In this document: one piece after another, positions 8,951 through 18,509 of the stretch
How the letters are laid out: every line of letters begins with the position of its first letter
Numbering within the stretch: the first letter of the stretch is position 1
Source: Lishizhenia sp965656535
Lineage (GTDB): Bacteria > Bacteroidota > Bacteroidia > Flavobacteriales_D > Crocinitomicaceae
DNA: 64,000 nt
Direction: 5' to 3'
NCBI GenBank assembly: GCA_965656535.1
Contig: CBFHKX010000005.1
Location: 124,001-188,000, forward strand
Program-made: the position numbers and the translations under genes
The notes under the pieces: generated by a model
Databases searched by the model: none
What the model was told of the DNA's origin: nothing
Seen by the model: the letters and a program-made list of their open reading frames with translations, nothing else

Positions 8951-8979
8951 AAAAGTCCGACTCTAACAGAATCGGACTT
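8951..8979 (-). terminator. Rho-independent terminator after rpmA
   Basis: On the minus strand a long stem is built from AAGTCCGATTCT and AGAGTCGGACTT (one G-T pair) with a three-base loop, followed by a T run. It lies 25 bases past the rpmA stop. Confidence 0.88.
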
Positions 8980-9003
8980 TATTATTTTTAAAACAACTAT
9001 GTC

Positions 9004-9273
9004 TTAAGCTTCTGCTGTTTCGAAAGGAACAACTGAAACATACGAACGATTGTTTCTCTTTTTTCTAAATTCAACTACACCATCAACTAAAGCAAATAAT
9101 GTATGATCTTTACCAATACCTACATTGTTTCCTGGGTGATGTGCAGTTCCTCTTTGACGAACGATAATATTACCTGCAATTGCAGCTTGACCACCAAAAA
9201 TCTTAACTCCTAATCGTTTTGATTCTGATTCTCTACCGTTCTTTGAACTACCGACTCCTTTTTTATGTGCCAT
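9004..9273 (-). CDS. rpmA: 50S ribosomal protein L27
   Basis: 89 residues. The N-terminus [20 protein letters not shown] and the [19 protein letters not shown] segment are diagnostic of bL27, which sits near the peptidyl transferase centre. There is no cleavable N-terminal extension of the Firmicutes type. It follows rplU by 44 bases in the conserved rplU-rpmA pair. Confidence 0.98.
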   Translation of the reverse strand: MAHKKGVGSSKNGRESESKRLGVKIFGGQAAIAGNIIVRQRGTAHHPGNNVGIGKDHTLFALVDGVVEFRKKRNNRSYVSVVPFETAEA

Positions 9274-9317
9274 CTTTTTAAGTTTTATCGATAACCTAGG
9301 TTATCTTCTATTTCTTA

Positions 9318-9629
9318 CTAAGCTTTAATTCCTGTAATAGTTATCGCAGTTAATGCCTGACGATGACCATTTTTCTTTTTGTAACCTTTTCTTCTTTTCT
9401 TTTTGAAGACGATTACTTTATCTCCTTTTAAGTGCTCTTCAACTTTCGCTGAAACTGTTGCACCTTCTATAGCTGGGGCGCCAAGAGTTACTTTACCTTT
9501 GTTATCTACTAAAAGAACTTTGTCAAAGTCAACTTTGTCTCCTTCTTTAGCATCTAAACGGTGGGTATAGATCTTTTGGTCTTTTTGCACCTTAAATTGC
9601 TGCCCTGCTATCTCTACAATTGCGTACAT
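9318..9629 (-). CDS. rplU: 50S ribosomal protein L21
   Basis: 103 residues. [14 protein letters not shown] at the start and the basic [16 protein letters not shown] near residues 76-92 mark bL21, a 23S rRNA-binding protein of the large subunit. First gene of the rplU-rpmA pair, with the best promoter on this strand just upstream. Confidence 0.98.
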   Translation of the reverse strand: MYAIVEIAGQQFKVQKDQKIYTHRLDAKEGDKVDFDKVLLVDNKGKVTLGAPAIEGATVSAKVEEHLKGDKVIVFKKKRRKGYKKKNGHRQALTAITITGIKA

Positions 9630-9665
9630 AGCTTAATTTTAAATATAATTTCAAAAATCGAAGCG

Positions 9666-9695
9666 CAAAGATACAATTATTTTTTTAATGTTCAA
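9666..9695 (-). promoter_or_regulatory. Bacteroidota-type promoter of rplU-rpmA
   Basis: On the minus strand TTG (9695-9693), then 19 bases, then TATCTTTG (9673-9666): a full match to the TTG-N17-19-TAnnTTTG promoter described for Bacteroides and Flavobacterium. The -7 box ends 36 bases before the rplU ATG. Ribosomal protein genes are expected to have strong promoters, which fits. Confidence 0.8.
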
Positions 9696-9778
9696 GTAAA
9701 GTTTTAGCAATATCTAAGCTATTTATTTTGATCCATCAAGTTCTCTCTGAAAAGATCCCCTCGAATTCAAGCAATGGG

Positions 9779-10690
9779 TTATACTTTTTGCTTATTCCCT
9801 AAGTAATTTGCAATGTAAACCCCCGCTAAAACAACAAACATAGCCATCACTTGAAACAGGCTAATCGACTCTCCTATCAACAATCCAATAAGAACAGCAA
9901 CTACAGGGATAAAATAAGTAACACTACTTGCAAAAAGAGCCGTAGATGATACGATTAAATGATTAAAAACTATAACGGCAAGTGCAGTTCCTACACAACC
10001 TAAAATAAAAATATGGATAAAACCAAAAACGGCATGTTGATTCGTTAACATTGTAGTATGTGCACCAAAAATAAACGTAAGCACTGTTGCCGGCAAAAGC
10101 GTAACACCAAAAGCTAAACTTGTAACCGCTAAAGGCTTAACACCTTTCAACTTATATTTAATTGTATTTAAGCTAATTGCATAACAAAGAGTTGCTAATA
10201 CAATTGCAGCTTTGTGCGACCAACCTCCCGCATTAGATAAATCTGACCCGCTCAACATTAACAATATAATTCCTGCTGCACCTACAGAAACTCCTATTAA
10301 TTGCACTTTTGTAAGCTCTTGTTTGAATATAAAGTAACCTAACAATAAGGTAAATATTGGAACAAAGCTATTGAGCATACCGGCATAACCAGAAGACAAT
10401 TCCATTTCTGCATAGGTAAATAAGAAAGCTGGAAAAAAGTTACCCAATAACCCAACAATAGAAATCCAAAGAAAACGTTTTTGAACAAACAACTCTTTTC
10501 TAAATTTCAAAGCGAAAGGCAAAAGCACGATTCCGGCAATGAACATGCGCATGGCTCCCACTTGTAAGTTATTAAAAATAAGTTCGCCCGTTGCTGGAAA
10601 CTTCATACCCCTTTTCATCAAAAAAAAGGAACTACCCCAAACACAAGCTAGGATGAGTAAAATTAGCCAGTTTTTTGTTTCTCTATTCAT
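9779..10690 (-). CDS. EamA-family (DMT superfamily) transporter
   Basis: 303 residues with about ten hydrophobic helices and an internal two-fold repeat (residues about 8-150 and 158-300), the layout of the EamA drug/metabolite transporter family in the inner membrane. WGSSFFLMKRG near residues 19-29 is characteristic. Members export amino acids, nucleobases or other metabolites; the substrate cannot be read from the sequence. Monocistronic. Its ATG lies four bases after a perfect -7 box. Confidence 0.9.
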   Translation of the reverse strand: MNRETKNWLILLILACVWGSSFFLMKRGMKFPATGELIFNNLQVGAMRMFIAGIVLLPFALKFRKELFVQKRFLWISIVGLLGNFFPAFLFTYAEMELSSGYAGMLNSFVPIFTLLLGYFIFKQELTKVQLIGVSVGAAGIILLMLSGSDLSNAGGWSHKAAIVLATLCYAISLNTIKYKLKGVKPLAVTSLAFGVTLLPATVLTFIFGAHTTMLTNQHAVFGFIHIFILGCVGTALAVIVFNHLIVSSTALFASSVTYFIPVVAVLIGLLIGESISLFQVMAMFVVLAGVYIANYLGNKQKV

Positions 10691-10694
10691 CAGG

Positions 10695-10702
10695 CAAAAA
10701 TA
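10695..10702 (-). promoter_or_regulatory. -7 box four bases before the EamA transporter ATG
   Basis: TATTTTTG on the minus strand, followed by CCTG and then ATG. This spacing puts the expected transcription start at or next to the A of the start codon, predicting a leaderless mRNA. Confidence 0.5.
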
Positions 10703-10759
10703 AGCTAAATATGTCGATAGAATACCCTAATCTTACGGTTCAAATTTTCCAAAAACTCG

Positions 10760-10767
10760 TATATTTG
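10760..10767 (+). promoter_or_regulatory. -7 box upstream of the HMA lipoprotein gene
   Basis: TATATTTG, a full match to TAnnTTTG, 13 bases before the ATG at 10781. No clear TTG at -33. It is divergent from the EamA transporter promoter 58 bases away. Confidence 0.55.
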
Positions 10768-10780
10768 TAAAAAAATAAAA

Positions 10781-11284
10781 ATGAAAGTAATAAACGTATT
10801 TTTTATATTGAGCTTTTGTCTTTTTATTTCATGTGAAGAAAGCGCTAAAACAAACGCGATTGCGGAAGTCCTTACAGAAGAAAATATAGATTCTCAAGAA
10901 GTTAAAGATAATACAACCGTAGAGGTCAACGCATCAATCATCTTGGATATTGAGGGGATGACGTGCGAAATGGGGTGTGGTTCTGTAATTAGAAAAAACT
11001 TGTACAACTACGGGGGTGTTTCTCAATGTTCTTTTGACTTTAAAACAAATAGAGTAAGTAATACTGTAGAAATTAAATACGACTCGACAATTATTCAACC
11101 CAACACAATTATCGAAACGATAAACAATATTGATGAAGGCGACTTCAAAGCAAACGTACAGAGCACAAAAAACATAAGACAAGAAAGTACGTCAAATTCA
11201 CAAACGGAAGAAAGCATTGTAAATGTGAGGATTACAGAATTTAGTTTTCCTTCTTTAAGCGAAATCATTAATTCTTTTTTCTAG
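10781..11284 (+). CDS. Lipoprotein with a heavy-metal-associated (HMA) domain
   Basis: 167 residues. A lipoprotein signal (FFILSFCLFISC, lipidated cysteine near residue 18) is followed by an acidic, low-complexity linker, and a ferredoxin-like HMA domain at about 50-115 beginning SIILDIEGMTCEMGCG. The metal-binding cysteines are spaced C-x3-C rather than the standard C-x2-C; GMTCEMGC-type loops occur in other Bacteroidota HMA proteins as I recall. The C-terminal 50 residues are polar and unassigned. It probably binds copper or another soft metal at the cell envelope. No copper ATPase or efflux gene is adjacent. Confidence 0.8.
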   Translation: MKVINVFFILSFCLFISCEESAKTNAIAEVLTEENIDSQEVKDNTTVEVNASIILDIEGMTCEMGCGSVIRKNLYNYGGVSQCSFDFKTNRVSNTVEIKYDSTIIQPNTIIETINNIDEGDFKANVQSTKNIRQESTSNSQTEESIVNVRITEFSFPSLSEIINSFF

Positions 11285-11445
11285 AGAACAACTTACAGCA
11301 TATCTACTTTCAACTCGCTAAAACAAAAAGGTTTTACAGCTTTAATAACCACCCTTTTATTGTGTTAAAAAAGCAATGCATCTCAGCATTGTAATCTTAA
11401 TATTTAGAATAAATAGTATATTTACTTTGGTTATTAAAATATAAT

Positions 11446-14400
11446 TTGGCAAAATTTATATATATCTTACTTCTATTGCTAGCTCATTGGTCTGTACTTT
11501 CACAAACCTACAATTTTGACTGGGTAAATGCGATAGATGGCTCTGGAGATGAAAAATGCTTTAATATTGATTACGACACTGTAAACCAGAGTGTCTACAT
11601 AACCGGCAGTCATACCTCCAACTTGTCTGGAAGCTACGCTGGAATCACCAACACATCTAGCCAGAGTAACGGGTTTTTAATGAGATTTAACACAACTGGA
11701 GTTTATCAATGGGGAGTGTCCTCAGGTGGAGCTGGAACATGTGTTTACAATAACCTCAAAACAGACGAAAACGGAAATATTTACGTTTCTGGAGTATTTG
11801 AAAACAGTATTATTATTAACGGGACAACGGGTACTTCCATCTCCTTAACAAGTACTGATGATAAAGATGCATTTCTGGCAAAATTTACGAGCGATGGAGA
11901 AATTCTATGGATAAAACACCTTTCAGGAAATGAAGATATAGGCATTAGAGATATAGCGGTAACCACCACAGGCATTGTTATTGTAGGAGATCACGAAGAT
12001 CAATTTTCACTGGTAGGCTCTGGAGCAACAGTTAATCACAACAGTCTCGTTGATTGTTTTGCCCTGAAACTAGACGCCAATGGAAACTTTTTGTGGAGGC
12101 GAGTTCTATCTGGCAATCAAAATGAGCGTTTAACTTCTGTAACAAGTCAAGGAAACACAGTATTTATTGCCGGCATTTTCAATAGTTCAACAACAAACTA
12201 CTCCTCTGGATTTTCAGCTATTGGAAACGATGGTTTTGTTCTAAGACTAAATACATTCAATGGAAACATTGAGGCTGAACAATTTATTACAGGAACGAAT
12301 GATGACGGTATACGTTCTATAACATCAGATAATACAGGAATTTATATTGGAGGCTTTTTTGATGACAACTTCTCAATAGCAAGCGCTAACGGAACATCTG
12401 CCTCAAACACGTCTATTTTTGTCTCAAAACTAGATTTAAACCTAAATCCGCTGTGGGACTCGTTTGGATTGGCAAGTCTCAACAGTCCGAATACAACGGT
12501 TGAAAATATTTGTATTGACTCCACAGGTAATCTTTTTGCTATCGGTCATTCTAGAGGAAATTTAGCATTTAACACAGGTTCAATAAATGGATCGGGAAGT
12601 TTAGAAACCATTATTTTCTCTTTAAAAACATCTAACGGGAATTATCTATTTGGTGAGAAAGTGACTGGTCCGCCTATTAATTATGGCTATGGAATTGCGT
12701 GTAATCCTTTTGCAAATGAGCTATATTGTACAGGAAGTTTAAATAATTCCATTGACTTTCCTCCCCTCCCCACACTCAATGCTTCTCAAACTGGTGGTTA
12801 CGTAGTTAAACTAGCTTGCAGTACAGGCAGTTTAGCATTCGAGCCAGTTACCAACTTCTGTTCTTCAAATCCCAGTGAAATTGTTCTCCTACACAGCGGA
12901 AATGCACCTTATACCTATACCGTATTTGATGGAACTACTACGTATGGAATTAATAGTTTTAACGCTTCGGATACAATCTCTTTCAGTGCTACAAGCGACC
13001 TCACTTTTGTAGTTAGTAATTTTAAAGCCGACGGTTGTATTAGTCCACCTCCGGCAAATCTTACTTTAGAAGCAGCACTTCCAATTGGCAATAACTTTAT
13101 TAACTCCAATCAACTTACTTGCTCTAACGAAGTTCCTAATCCTCTTTCAGGTACTACTCCGACTGGCGGCAGTAGTTTTGACTCTTTTTTATGGATAGAA
13201 AGCGTAGATAACATAAATTACACAAATGCAACCGGAACAAATAATCAACCGAGCTATCAGCCAAATGCACTTAACAGTTCTCGCTGGTACCGGAGAGTTG
13301 TAGTAAACCAAGGTTGCGGTAACGATACATCAAACTTTATTAAAATTGAAGTATTTGACCCTATCGACAATAATGTAATTTCTACTTCTCAAACCACTGT
13401 ATGCTTAAATAGCTCTGCTTTGTTAACAGGAACAACACCAACTGGAGGAGGAAATACCTTTAATTACCAATGGCAAGAAAGTGCAGATAACAGTGTATGG
13501 AACAACATCTCTGGCGCAACTTTTTCAAATTATACAACACCCAGTCTATCATCTCCAATTTATTACAGACGTTTGGCTGTAACTCCTGTTGGATGTTCTC
13601 AAGACTCTTCGTATTCGAACGCTTTGTATATGCAACAATACAATTTACCAGTGGGTAGTTTCAATGTTTCTGAAGACACTTTGTGTACAGGAGATAATCT
13701 ATTCTTAGAGATAACTGGAGCAGGAAATCAATTTCCATTAGATGTAAGCTACACCTTGGATGGAACAAACAGCACCTTATCTTTTCCATCGAGCAGCTTT
13801 ACTTTTAACTTAGGAAACATTTCAACTACAAGCCTATTAATCGATTCTTTAACTGACAATAATGGTTGTGTAAGTAGTTTTTCAGATGTATTCAATATAG
13901 TAGTGTACGATCCAGTAAGCACAAATATGCTTACAGCACCAACAGACGTTTGCTTAAACGAAACTTACATTGTGCAAGGAACATCTCCTACTGGCGGTAA
14001 TGGTGTTTACAACTATCAATGGCAAGAATCTACAGATGGCGTCAATTGGTCATCGGCATCAGGTAACAGTGCTGTTGCCAATTATGTAAATAACGGGATT
14101 AGTGATTCTCTATTTTACAGAAGGTGGGTAATTGCCGAAGAAGGGTGCTTAGAAGACTCTCTCCTTTCTACTCCTATTCAGATTGGATTTGTTCAACCAC
14201 CTTTACTCTCTTTTAGTTTGAATGATAGTATTTGCGACGGAGAAGAAGTAAATTTAGTAACAAACAATTCCAGTGCTTTATTTCCAGTTTCCGTGTTTTA
14301 CACTACTCCTTCAGTTTCCGATTCATTTGAGCTAGTTACAAATAATCAAGCTGTAGCTTTTAACCCAAGTAGTAGCTTTAACTTGTCATTAGACTCTTTA

Positions 14401-15207
14401 ATTTATAACAATTGTAGTGCAATAATAGACACAAATATCTTTATCAACGTTTTCGAAATACCAACTATTGATCTAGGCAATGATTTATTAATTTGTGGAG
14501 ACAGTGTAGAAATCTTTCCTTCGTCAAGTATAGGAACGGGAGTTTTAAGCTCTCCATCTTTGACAGATTTACCTTCAAGTGATCCCTATATTGTGCGTAC
14601 AAATAACTTTGAAACACATGCGTTAACTTGGACTGTAACGAACGTTATTTGTAGTGTTTCTGACACCGTTAATCTAGACTTTTACAAGATTCCTGAAATA
14701 ATTACACCTTTCTCTTTCTATGATATAGGTATTGAAGATTCAACAACTGTTTACGTAAACTCTAATTACACCACAGATTACAGCTGGTTTATTGAGAGCG
14801 GAGCTGCAACGATTACAGACAGCGATGAATCAAAAGCTTTAATAAAAAATATTAGTTCTGAGGAGATAGATCTTGTCTATGAAATCAACAATGGAGTTTG
14901 TCCGACTATCACAGAAAAAATAAAGATTGTACGCGCAGATATTAAAATTCCCACTGGTTTTTCTCCCAATAATGACGGTTCAAATGACCAGTTTATAATT
15001 AAAGGTCTTAATACAGAAATCTACTCGCTTACTATTTTTGATAAATATGGAAGAACCGTATTTGAAAGTTACCAAAGTACAGAAGGGTTTTCTGGACTAG
15101 ATAAAGAAGGAAAGGAATTGCCAGAAGACACCTATTACTACATCTTGTCTTTCACCTTTAAGGGAAAACAATACGATAAACAATCTTTCTTACTACTAAA
15201 AAGGTGA
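11446..15207 (+). CDS. Giant T9SS type B secreted protein with beta-propeller and Ig-like repeats
   Basis: 1253 residues. A signal peptide (FIYILLLLLAHWSVLSQ) leads into SBBP-like propeller repeats at about 20-450 (units of the form DAFLAKFTSDGEILWIKHLSG), then at least three related Ig-like modules of about 125 residues (LTCSNEVPNPLSG-TTPTGG; TVCLNSSALLTG-TTPTGG; DVCLNETYIVQG-TSPTGG), and a gliding-motility-associated type B sorting domain at about 1165-1253 (IPTGFSPNNDGSNDQF). It should be exported by T9SS and held on or released from the surface, probably as an adhesin. No ATG exists near the signal peptide, so TTG at 11446 is taken as start. Its stop overlaps the next gene by four bases (GTGA). 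The 160-base gap before it shows no clear promoter. Confidence 0.88.
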   Translation: MAKFIYILLLLLAHWSVLSQTYNFDWVNAIDGSGDEKCFNIDYDTVNQSVYITGSHTSNLSGSYAGITNTSSQSNGFLMRFNTTGVYQWGVSSGGAGTCVYNNLKTDENGNIYVSGVFENSIIINGTTGTSISLTSTDDKDAFLAKFTSDGEILWIKHLSGNEDIGIRDIAVTTTGIVIVGDHEDQFSLVGSGATVNHNSLVDCFALKLDANGNFLWRRVLSGNQNERLTSVTSQGNTVFIAGIFNSSTTNYSSGFSAIGNDGFVLRLNTFNGNIEAEQFITGTNDDGIRSITSDNTGIYIGGFFDDNFSIASANGTSASNTSIFVSKLDLNLNPLWDSFGLASLNSPNTTVENICIDSTGNLFAIGHSRGNLAFNTGSINGSGSLETIIFSLKTSNGNYLFGEKVTGPPINYGYGIACNPFANELYCTGSLNNSIDFPPLPTLNASQTGGYVVKLACSTGSLAFEPVTNFCSSNPSEIVLLHSGNAPYTYTVFDGTTTYGINSFNASDTISFSATSDLTFVVSNFKADGCISPPPANLTLEAALPIGNNFINSNQLTCSNEVPNPLSGTTPTGGSSFDSFLWIESVDNINYTNATGTNNQPSYQPNALNSSRWYRRVVVNQGCGNDTSNFIKIEVFDPIDNNVISTSQTTVCLNSSALLTGTTPTGGGNTFNYQWQESADNSVWNNISGATFSNYTTPSLSSPIYYRRLAVTPVGCSQDSSYSNALYMQQYNLPVGSFNVSEDTLCTGDNLFLEITGAGNQFPLDVSYTLDGTNSTLSFPSSSFTFNLGNISTTSLLIDSLTDNNGCVSSFSDVFNIVVYDPVSTNMLTAPTDVCLNETYIVQGTSPTGGNGVYNYQWQESTDGVNWSSASGNSAVANYVNNGISDSLFYRRWVIAEEGCLEDSLLSTPIQIGFVQPPLLSFSLNDSICDGEEVNLVTNNSSALFPVSVFYTTPSVSDSFELVTNNQAVAFNPSSSFNLSLDSLIYNNCSAIIDTNIFINVFEIPTIDLGNDLLICGDSVEIFPSSSIGTGVLSSPSLTDLPSSDPYIVRTNNFETHALTWTVTNVICSVSDTVNLDFYKIPEIITPFSFYDIGIEDSTTVYVNSNYTTDYSWFIESGAATITDSDESKALIKNISSEEIDLVYEINNGVCPTITEKIKIVRADIKIPTGFSPNNDGSNDQFIIKGLNTEIYSLTIFDKYGRTVFESYQSTEGFSGLDKEGKELPEDTYYYILSFTFKGKQYDKQSFLLLKR

Positions 15208-16121
15208 TAATTAGGATTTCCATAGCGTTGTTTTTGTTGTTTTCTTTTCAAGGAAATGCACAATTAATTTCTCAGCAGAATCAATACTTATTTAACGGTT
15301 TAAGCATTAACCCGGCATATGCTGGAGTAAGAGAAGGATTAAGTATTAGTGCTGGTCATACCGTTTTGTGGCAAGGTTTCAAAGATGGACCAAACAATCA
15401 GTTTTTTAGTGCTCATACATTAGTGGGCTCTCGGAAACATGGAATGGGTTTACAGTTAAATAGAACAAGCCAAGGTTTAATTACAAGTACAGAAATTGGT
15501 TTTAACTATGCCTACCACCTCAAATTGTCTGAAGATCAATTCTTTAGTTTTGGTTTGAGTCCAATACTTCAATTAACCGGTTATAATTGGGAAAAATTAG
15601 TACTAAATAACGAAAATGACGCTGCTTTTAACAACCTTTTAGAAAATGAAACCCGAATTAATTTCAGTTCAGGGATTTACTATTATTCCAATCATTTTTT
15701 TGCAGGTTTATCACTTCCGTCTTTTCTAATTAACTCTCAAATAAGAAGCACTTTAGAAGAAGAAACTGAAATTACCGAGACTCAGAATCTTTTTGGTTAT
15801 TTCGGATATATCTTAACATTGTCGGATAATTTTGTACTGCGTCCTTCTGTTCTTATTAGAAGCTACAATTACACTTCCTTTCAAGCAGATTTTAACCTTA
15901 TGCTTTTTTTAAAACAAAGAATAAACCTAGGTCTTACAGCAAAAACAAATGCATCTCTTTTAGGGTTAATAGGAGTTAATATTTCGAAACAACTCGATGT
16001 CAACTACGCTTACGAACACAGTTTTTCTCCTGTACAAGATATTTCTTCTGGCAGTCATCACATCATGCTCCGTTATGAATTAAGAGAAGAAGTCTCTGTT
16101 AGAAACCCAAGATATTTTTAA
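15204..16121 (+). CDS. PorP/SprF-family type IX secretion outer-membrane protein
   Basis: 305 residues. A signal peptide ends near QGNAQ; the mature start QQNQYLFNGLSINPAYAGVREGLS is the conserved opening of the PorP/SprF family, predicted 14-strand outer-membrane barrels. Family members sit next to genes for type B sorted proteins and are needed to secrete or anchor those partners (SprF for SprB in Flavobacterium johnsoniae). Here the partner is clearly the preceding giant protein, because the GTG start overlaps its TGA stop. Confidence 0.92.
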   Translation: MIIRISIALFLLFSFQGNAQLISQQNQYLFNGLSINPAYAGVREGLSISAGHTVLWQGFKDGPNNQFFSAHTLVGSRKHGMGLQLNRTSQGLITSTEIGFNYAYHLKLSEDQFFSFGLSPILQLTGYNWEKLVLNNENDAAFNNLLENETRINFSSGIYYYSNHFFAGLSLPSFLINSQIRSTLEEETEITETQNLFGYFGYILTLSDNFVLRPSVLIRSYNYTSFQADFNLMLFLKQRINLGLTAKTNASLLGLIGVNISKQLDVNYAYEHSFSPVQDISSGSHHIMLRYELREEVSVRNPRYF

Positions 16122-17542
16122 TGCGTTCAACCCACAAATACCTTTTCTCTTTTACACTATCCTTTATGCTTTTTTTTGTGTCTGGGCAGTCGGATCTTTT
16201 TGAAATAAAAAAGCACGCAATCTCTAGTAGTAAATTTAATGAGTTTTCTATATCCTTTATTGATAGTCATGCATATTGTATAAGTGACAATATACGTGTT
16301 GGATTAAATAGAAAAGAAGACATTTTAGGAAATTCTCTTTTTGATATTCTTGCATACGAAAATGCAAAAAACAAATTTAAACGAACTTCAACCCAGTTAA
16401 CTAAATTAGTAAATACACCATTGAACGAAGGAGGATTTTGTAGCTTTGATTCTACCTTCTACTTTACACGGAATTTAATTAAAACCAAAAACGGAGAACA
16501 ACAGCAGCTCAATATTTTTGTTACTCACTTAAAAGATAATGGAGATTGGACAGAACCAGAAGCACTATTCGAAACAGATAAAAACGCAGCAGTCAGCTAT
16601 GCAAACCCAGCCATCTCTAAAGATGGAGAATTGCTCTTTTTCACATCTAACTTATCCAATCCAAAAGAAAAAGCCGATATTTATTACATACAGCGTACGA
16701 GCCAAAAATCTTGGAGTAAGCCAATAAAACTGCCCAATTCAATAAACACATCTGCTACGGAAACTTTTCCTCACTTTGTATTAAACAAAGGACTCTATTT
16801 TGCATCGGACAGAAATATAAATAGGGGGATTGACATCTTTTTTAGTGCCTTTGAAAACGGACAATTTTCAACCCCAAGTGCTCTGCCCTATCCTTACAAC
16901 ACAAAGTTTGATGATTTCACCTATCTTTTTCACAACAAAGTAGAATATGTTTCGAGCAACAGAGAAGGAACGGACGACATCTTCAAAATCACTTCTCTAT
17001 TTCCTTCATTTAATGCAAAAGAATATCAAGCTCCACAGCGCTGCTTTGTTTTTTTTGAAGAAGGTGTAGAATTCCTAGACTCTGTACCCTTGAAATATCA
17101 ATGGAATTTAGGCGATGGAACATTGATCAATAATACTAAAGCCAAACATTGTTTTGACACCACAGGAAATTATCTAATTCAACTGAATGTTATAGATACA
17201 GTTTCTAATGAAGTATTTAAAAAAGAAGCAAGCTTTAATTTTGAACTAAAAGATCCTTTTCAGATACATCTTAACCTACCTGACACAGTATTTGTAAACC
17301 AAGATTTTACGATTGCTTATCAACTTCCAAAAACGATACAAAATCAAAAATATCGTGTTTATTTTGATTTTGGCAATCAAATCAAACAAATGTCTGACAC
17401 CGCAAATTACAGCTACTCTAAAGCAGGTGAATATAAGTTAATGATTGGTGCGATTTACGGCAATAACACTGAAAATGAGAAAAAAATCGCTACATTTAAG
17501 AAAATTGTGGCTATTACTAACGACGAGAAATCAAATAAATGA
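16121..17542 (+). CDS. Secreted PD40 beta-propeller and PKD-domain protein
   Basis: 473 residues with a signal peptide (about 1-22). Residues about 100-290 hold PD40-like blades (AISKDGELLFFTSNLS, GLYFASDRNINRGIDIFFS, EYVSSNREGTDDIFKI). Residues about 300-375 form a PKD domain (YQWNLGDGTLINNTKAKHCF then TGNYLIQLNVID), and a further beta domain follows. PD40 and PKD modules also occur in the T9SS component PorE, but the peptidoglycan-binding OmpA domain of PorE is absent. The ATG overlaps the upstream stop by one base and the stop overlaps the next ATG by four (ATGA), so it is a fixed member of this unit. Confidence 0.82.
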   Translation: MRSTHKYLFSFTLSFMLFFVSGQSDLFEIKKHAISSSKFNEFSISFIDSHAYCISDNIRVGLNRKEDILGNSLFDILAYENAKNKFKRTSTQLTKLVNTPLNEGGFCSFDSTFYFTRNLIKTKNGEQQQLNIFVTHLKDNGDWTEPEALFETDKNAAVSYANPAISKDGELLFFTSNLSNPKEKADIYYIQRTSQKSWSKPIKLPNSINTSATETFPHFVLNKGLYFASDRNINRGIDIFFSAFENGQFSTPSALPYPYNTKFDDFTYLFHNKVEYVSSNREGTDDIFKITSLFPSFNAKEYQAPQRCFVFFEEGVEFLDSVPLKYQWNLGDGTLINNTKAKHCFDTTGNYLIQLNVIDTVSNEVFKKEASFNFELKDPFQIHLNLPDTVFVNQDFTIAYQLPKTIQNQKYRVYFDFGNQIKQMSDTANYSYSKAGEYKLMIGAIYGNNTENEKKIATFKKIVAITNDEKSNK

Positions 17543-18507
17543 ATCGCTATTGCATACTTATTATCGTTTTTTTTGCTTCTATTCAACTGAGTCTCTCTCA
17601 AGCTGTTCCAGCAGAAGATGAAAATATACCGCACCTTATAACTTTTGGAAATAGAAGTGATCTTTCTTGGGGAGACGATGATTTTTCTCAAGTATTCTTC
17701 TTTGTGGTTCCCAAAACGAATGATGCACCCTTCTTTTTACGCATATTTGATCCTGACACAGGTAACGATCTGGATGAATTAAAAGGCGAACCAAATACAA
17801 CTACACGTTTTTCTGTTTATGGTGGAAAAGGAACAATTACAACCAATGCTGCAAAATCCACAGATCCAACTTTCGGGTATAACAGTGGAACACTTTTAGC
17901 TTACGAACAGTTTTCTGATGAAGCAACCTATAATAATACTTGGTTTAGTTTTGGACCATTTAACCCTTCTGAAGGTGAGTATGCTCCAGAATATGGTGGA
18001 TATGTATTTAAACTAATCGCAGACGGAGTATCTGGTAATGATGGAAATATCTATAATTACTTTATGAGTTTAAGTAAAACTAAGAATAAACCAATAGAAG
18101 GAGGAAACGCTTTTACATTTGAATATTCGTTTAGAATGCACGATGATGAAAGTGAAGTTTCGCACATTTACCCATATATAGATGACAAAGCTATCTCCAT
18201 TAAACAAGGTAACTTTGATTATGACAATGATGGACTTATACGAATTGTTTCTGTAGCAAGAACGAATGAATATCTTAAAATTTCTGGAGACAATGAATGG
18301 AAATTTAGCGAGCACCTCGTATATCCTGCAGAAAAAGGAAACTCGCTAGATATACAATTCATAAAAAAGAAACCCGTAGGAGCTAAAAACAACAACATTG
18401 TTTTTTACATAACCAACCAATTCGGCGAGTTTTTACCTTTTTACACCGTTCCTATTGGAGGAATTCCAAAGTACAAATACAAGATTAATTATAGTCCGGT
18501 GAAATAG
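17539..18507 (+). CDS. Secreted protein of unknown function in the T9SS/PorP unit
   Basis: 322 residues with a signal peptide (IIVFFASIQLSLSQA). The mature part is aromatic- and acid-rich with no domain I recognise; it carries no type A or B sorting domain, so it is probably periplasmic or on the inner face of the outer membrane. A motif of the form DPDTGNDLDE and a later DYDNDGL could bind calcium. ATGA overlap with the PD40-PKD gene and a two-base gap to the sensor phosphatase mean all are co-transcribed. A structural partner of the surface protein or a ligand for the sensor are both possible. Confidence 0.8.
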   Translation: MNRYCILIIVFFASIQLSLSQAVPAEDENIPHLITFGNRSDLSWGDDDFSQVFFFVVPKTNDAPFFLRIFDPDTGNDLDELKGEPNTTTRFSVYGGKGTITTNAAKSTDPTFGYNSGTLLAYEQFSDEATYNNTWFSFGPFNPSEGEYAPEYGGYVFKLIADGVSGNDGNIYNYFMSLSKTKNKPIEGGNAFTFEYSFRMHDDESEVSHIYPYIDDKAISIKQGNFDYDNDGLIRIVSVARTNEYLKISGDNEWKFSEHLVYPAEKGNSLDIQFIKKKPVGAKNNNIVFYITNQFGEFLPFYTVPIGGIPKYKYKINYSPVK

Positions 18508-18509
18508 AA

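Noticed and set aside
11340..11410. Possible hairpin (CAATGC / GCATTG) between the HMA lipoprotein and the giant T9SS gene
   Set aside because: Six-base stem with no T run; too weak to call a terminator or regulator.
11446..15207. Repeated Ig-like segments as a DNA-level tandem repeat or recombination hotspot
   Set aside because: The modules are similar only as protein; the DNA has diverged and no long identical repeat is visible.
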